From Marsupella aquatica (taxonomy: Eukaryota; Marchantiophyta): a stretch of DNA of 64,000 nt. Under the pieces are notes generated by a model. The model was not told the origin of the DNA and searched no databases. It saw nothing but the letters and a program-made list of their open reading frames with translations. The stretch lies in the NCBI GenBank assembly GCA_973895155.1, contig OZ316892.1:12958001-13022000 (forward strand), in the 5' to 3' direction. The position numbers and the translations under genes were made by a program. Positions 60,649-64,000 of the stretch are shown one piece after another. How positions within the stretch are numbered: the stretch's first letter is position 1; each line of letters starts with the position of its first letter.

Positions 60649-61366
60649 CAAGGGAGGGCTGTAGAAAAGGCGTCTTCCACGTATACATGTGGTTAGTTAA
60701 TGAGCGGGAGCGCCTGGGGTTAGAAGCTCTTTGAGATTACGCTGTATCAAACGAGAGGTTTCTTCAAGCCTTTACAATTCGTAGGGGAAACACAGCATTA
60801 CAGGAAACAATTACCCATCCAATCTGGATTAGTGGTGTGAGAGTAAGACGACAAGATATGAGCTCTTCTAGTCTGGGACAGGAGAAGCAGGCCTTGATGG
60901 TCTTGAGATCCAGTATTTACTTTGCTAGCGATGGGCTGAGAGCGTTGGCCATGTACGGTCACCCCTATCCCTGAACCGAAGGCAAGGTTTAAATGGATCT
61001 CGCACTTGGCTAGATTTGAACGAGCGTTTGGCGGTGCTTCTAATTTCGGAGCTCCAAAGTGATCATTTTCGCACCATTTTTGCTTGCTTCGTTTAATTGC
61101 TGCCGCTGCTTGTACTACGTCATTGCCAAGCAGGGCTGATCATTGTCTGATCTTCCATGAGTATAGTAGAACGGATTTCCTTTCAATATTGGATATTGAA
61201 ACTTGTCTTGGCTCACCGTTTCACCACCCTAAACCCTTCCACTGACGTCTATTTGCACCCATTTGCTGATTTTTGCATAGTTTACAAAATTCCTAAAGTG
61301 TTGAGGAGTTGGTTCTCCTGGTCTGTACACAAGGTTTGACAATGGAGTCCAAATGATTGTCCCATT
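60649..61366. other. Downstream of the metallopeptidase gene
   Basis: Likely 3' UTR then intergenic. No gene or clear polyadenylation signal identified. Confidence 0.4.
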
Positions 61367-61434
61367 GGGCTTGGTTAGTATGGAGACAGTCTTCCAGTAT
61401 GGGCTTGGTTAGTATGGAGACAGTCTTCCAGTAT
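61367..61434. repeat. Exact 34-bp tandem duplication
   Basis: Two identical copies back to back (61367-61400 and 61401-61434), each starting GGGCTTGGTTAGTATGGAG, with six further matching bases after the second. Confidence 0.97.
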
Positions 61435-61907
61435 GGGCTTCGGCTCCTTCTGAATTAGCATGTTCTCGTCCAGTTTTTTGGACTTATCTTTGCCAACGTA
61501 GAAGTTGCCAACTTATCCTCATAGAAGTTTAGCTACATACGCAGGTCTGTTTTTTATTCACTCTTGCCCATCCCTTTTTAAAATATGTTTTTATATCATT
61601 ATATTCAAACTGGCTACCTATTCTCAAGAGTGGGATGGAATACAAAAATGCTAAGAAACAATTATTTTACCCCTTCCCCTTTTAACTAGAGTTTAGATTT
61701 TTGTTGTAGGCTTTAGTAACTTATGTATTGCAAACCTAAGTCACTAGAAGAAATACACGAGAGTTCTATCATTTTTGTAAATGGATTCATAATATTCCAT
61801 AAACTAAACATTACTAAAAAAAGGGTTATTTACCCAACGTTAGGAACCTTGTAACCTTCGTACCATATATATACATCTGAGTGAGAAGTTGGAGATTATC
61901 ACACAAC

Positions 61908-61919
61908 ACGTTATCAGCA
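61908..61919 (+). promoter_or_regulatory. Copia-type primer-site-like motif
   Basis: ACGTTATCAGCA follows ACACAAC. The phrase CAACACGTTATCAGCAC is what I remember at the LTR/internal junction of many plant copia elements. No LTR start or second LTR could be found in the window, so the element call is tentative. Confidence 0.4.
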
Positions 61920-61953
61920 TTTCTACCAGCTTGAAGCAATGGCTATGGACAAT

Positions 61954-62027
61954 TGATCCCGCAAGGCTATGGAAAAGTGAGAGTGCAAGCTGATCCCGCA
62001 AGGCTATCGAAAAGTGAGAGTGCAAGC
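61954..62027. repeat. 37-bp tandem duplication, one mismatch
   Basis: Copies at 61954-61990 and 61991-62027 begin TGATCCCGCAAGGCTAT and end GAGAGTGCAAGC. They lie just after the primer-site-like motif. Confidence 0.95.
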
Positions 62028-64000
62028 CCAACCAAAGAGGTGAAGGAATTCAAAGATTTCCAAGACACCCAAGGAAGGACTGATCGATGGACCCTGGACT
62101 GATAACTGTGCATAATGGAAACAGGAAACAAGAGATCCGAATCGGTATATGAAATCAGAATAGCAGAAGATCTCAAAACGCACATGGATGCCAGCGCTTG
62201 CTAAATTAAAGCGATAAAACTTTCTCGAAGGGAATACATGAGCAGAATCGGGAGTTACAGAGAAGATCATCGTCATCTCGACCAAGGCCTCCACTGGAGA
62301 AGCTCGTGATGAAATCGTTACAAGAATTCGAGAAGTGAAGCTGATTTGAGAGATCATTTGATAAGCACCCGGATCATTAGTGGAGAGAACAGAAGCAGCG
62401 ACCGACTCTGGCAAATGGGAATTCGTAAGGAAAGAACATCGAAGGCAGTGTGGCAGGGAACTGTGACTTGTGCATCGAAAGTGCGACAGCACTAGAGGAT
62501 TATGAAAGGAGAAAGCGTATTGACCCCGAGAAGAAACTGCAAAACGAACAGCAAATGCAGACGAGGCGCCCGGAAAGACTTGAAGGAGATGTACAAGGAA
62601 TTCATGAGAAGAGAAGAATCAAGGATAGAGTGAAGAGGTATGAATTGTCGCAGAGACTGAGAGTGAATCGATAAGGAATCACTGCAAAAGCCGATGAGTG
62701 CTGCCTGATCAAAGCAACAGCATAGAAGAACAACAATTTCATAAGGACATACCGCCAGCATCACCCACACAAGAAAGAGGAAGCAGGAAGAGACTAGTAA
62801 AACGCAGAGACTGTAGACAAGGAGATGAGAAGCGATCCATAACGACTAGAACAGAAGCTGAGTGATCCGTGAATCCCTAGTAGCTATCGACCCTTACAAG
62901 ACATTGGCTTTCTCCTGACCGAAGAAGCAGACAATCGAAACAGCAGACGTAGAGAGAAAGAAAGAAGGCTCATAAACCAGAGCACCAGATCCCTGCACTC
63001 GATGAGAAACAGCAGCACGAGGCAATAAAGTAGAAAGAAGAAATGACAAGGATCGAAGGAGGAGACTCGAAAACAATCGGAAAGGAACCGATAGCAATCC
63101 CTAAACAAAGCATCATCGAGTCAAAACCATTCAAAAGATCAGACGAGAGAACAACAGAGAATTGATAAGAAGAAGCAACCCTGAGAAACAAAACTGGCAA
63201 AGTAGCAACTGCGTGATTGATTGTGACAACAGTCCTTATCATTGAGCACCATAGAGTAGTCAAAACGCAGTGAGGACTGCGTGTTATCCCAACTAATTAC
63301 TAAGAAAAAGGAAGAGAGCTCAAAATTGAAGCGGAGGCGCTGAGAGATTGCCAGAAGAGATCAGAATGGAAACGAAATGAATAACGCAGAGCGAGATCAA
63401 GAAGGAGATCAGGCACAGAACCGAAATTCATAAGGACACAGCATAGAGGATCGGAATAGAGACATCGAGAGAGAAAAGAGGCAAAAATACAAGAGAAAAC
63501 CTCAAGAGCATTTTTCAAGAAATCGAAGTAAGAGATCTTCGAGTGACCGAGAAAACGAACGCCAGGAGAGAGAAGGAGGAACAAGGACGCTGCAAAGAAA
63601 GAGAGCACTGCCGAGGAGAGAACAAGGGAAGAAAGCGAGAATGTGAGGAACCAAGGAGGCAAAAAACGGCAACAAAGGGAACCAAAAACTCAAAGAAAAT
63701 GAGACTTAACCCGCTAAGTGCAACCCTCCCTAACCACAGAACCCATCAAAGTAATTTTCTCGTAGAAAAGAAATTTTGCACTAAACCAGGAAAGCGCACA
63801 TAATCGCAAACCATTCACAACTGCAAACCAAAAACAAAGAGAATTCCATTTACAAGAGAACCTAGTGCAGTTAATCACATACACAAGGAAAACCCAACTT
63901 AAGTGCAAACCCTAAAGCGCACTTCATCTTTTACGCTTAACTTGCATGCGACAATAAACCTAAAACGCATTTAAGGTTAACAAAAGAGAACCTTATATTA
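62028..64000. other. Purine-rich sequence to window end, possible retroelement interior
   Basis: About 2 kb with strong plus-strand A/G bias and no open frame over about 90 codons on that strand. The long minus-strand ORFs (Ser/Leu/Phe-rich) are composition shadows. It could be the non-coding interior of a retroelement whose 5' LTR ends near 61907, but no gag or pol motif was found. Confidence 0.3.

Noticed and set aside
62004-62492. 162-codon minus-strand ORF
   Set aside because: Complement of purine-rich DNA; Ser/Phe/Leu-rich low-complexity reading with no domain.

Overview
The window is nuclear DNA of a land plant. The evidence is four intron-rich genes with clear plant relatives, a Ty1/copia retrotransposon primed by initiator-methionine tRNA, several solo LTRs, and long AT-rich intergenic stretches. 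Introns are mostly 70-500 bp with GT-AG borders. A seed-free plant such as a moss, liverwort or lycophyte seems likely, but that is an inference; the sequence alone does not name the organism.

Layout. (1) 1-4458, minus strand: 5' part of a DEX1-type secretory-pathway protein (seven exons seen; it runs off the left edge). (2) 4459-7734: intergenic, with two blocks of local tandem duplication. (3) 7735-11320, minus: thirteen coding exons of an E2F transcription factor; its extreme N-terminal exon was not resolved. (4) 11321-14640: E2F upstream region, with duplicated CT-rich and GA-rich tracts and a short GC-rich ORF of unknown nature. (5) 14640-31250: repeat and transposon territory. It holds a (GT)24 tract, a tandem AT-hook array (16839-18259), a decayed tyrosine-recombinase gene that looks like a Crypton/DUF3504 relic (about 20700-22040), and a complete but inactivated copia element (22082-28349) inserted into the end of that relic. 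(6) 31257-39423, minus: complete 21-exon SPT5 transcription elongation factor. (7) 39424-53211: tandem repeats split by a solo LTR, a nested and inverted LTR composite, an inverted-repeat (MITE-like) element, and a GC-rich stretch. (8) 53212-60648, plus: complete 17-exon leishmanolysin-like (M8) metallopeptidase with EGF-like repeats and a C-terminal membrane segment. (9) 60649-64000: an exact 34-bp duplication, a copia-type primer-site-like motif and about 2 kb of purine-rich DNA, possibly another retroelement cut by the right edge.

The four conserved genes are unrelated housekeeping or developmental genes: spore/pollen wall secretion, cell-cycle transcription, Pol II elongation and surface proteolysis. 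They do not form a functional cluster. Exon borders were placed by eye, using splice consensus, reading phase and remembered family similarity. Every listed exon chain keeps an open phase from end to end.

Most unusual items: the tandem AT-hook array, the recombinase relic with the copia insertion at its predicted exon border, and the nested inverted LTR structure.
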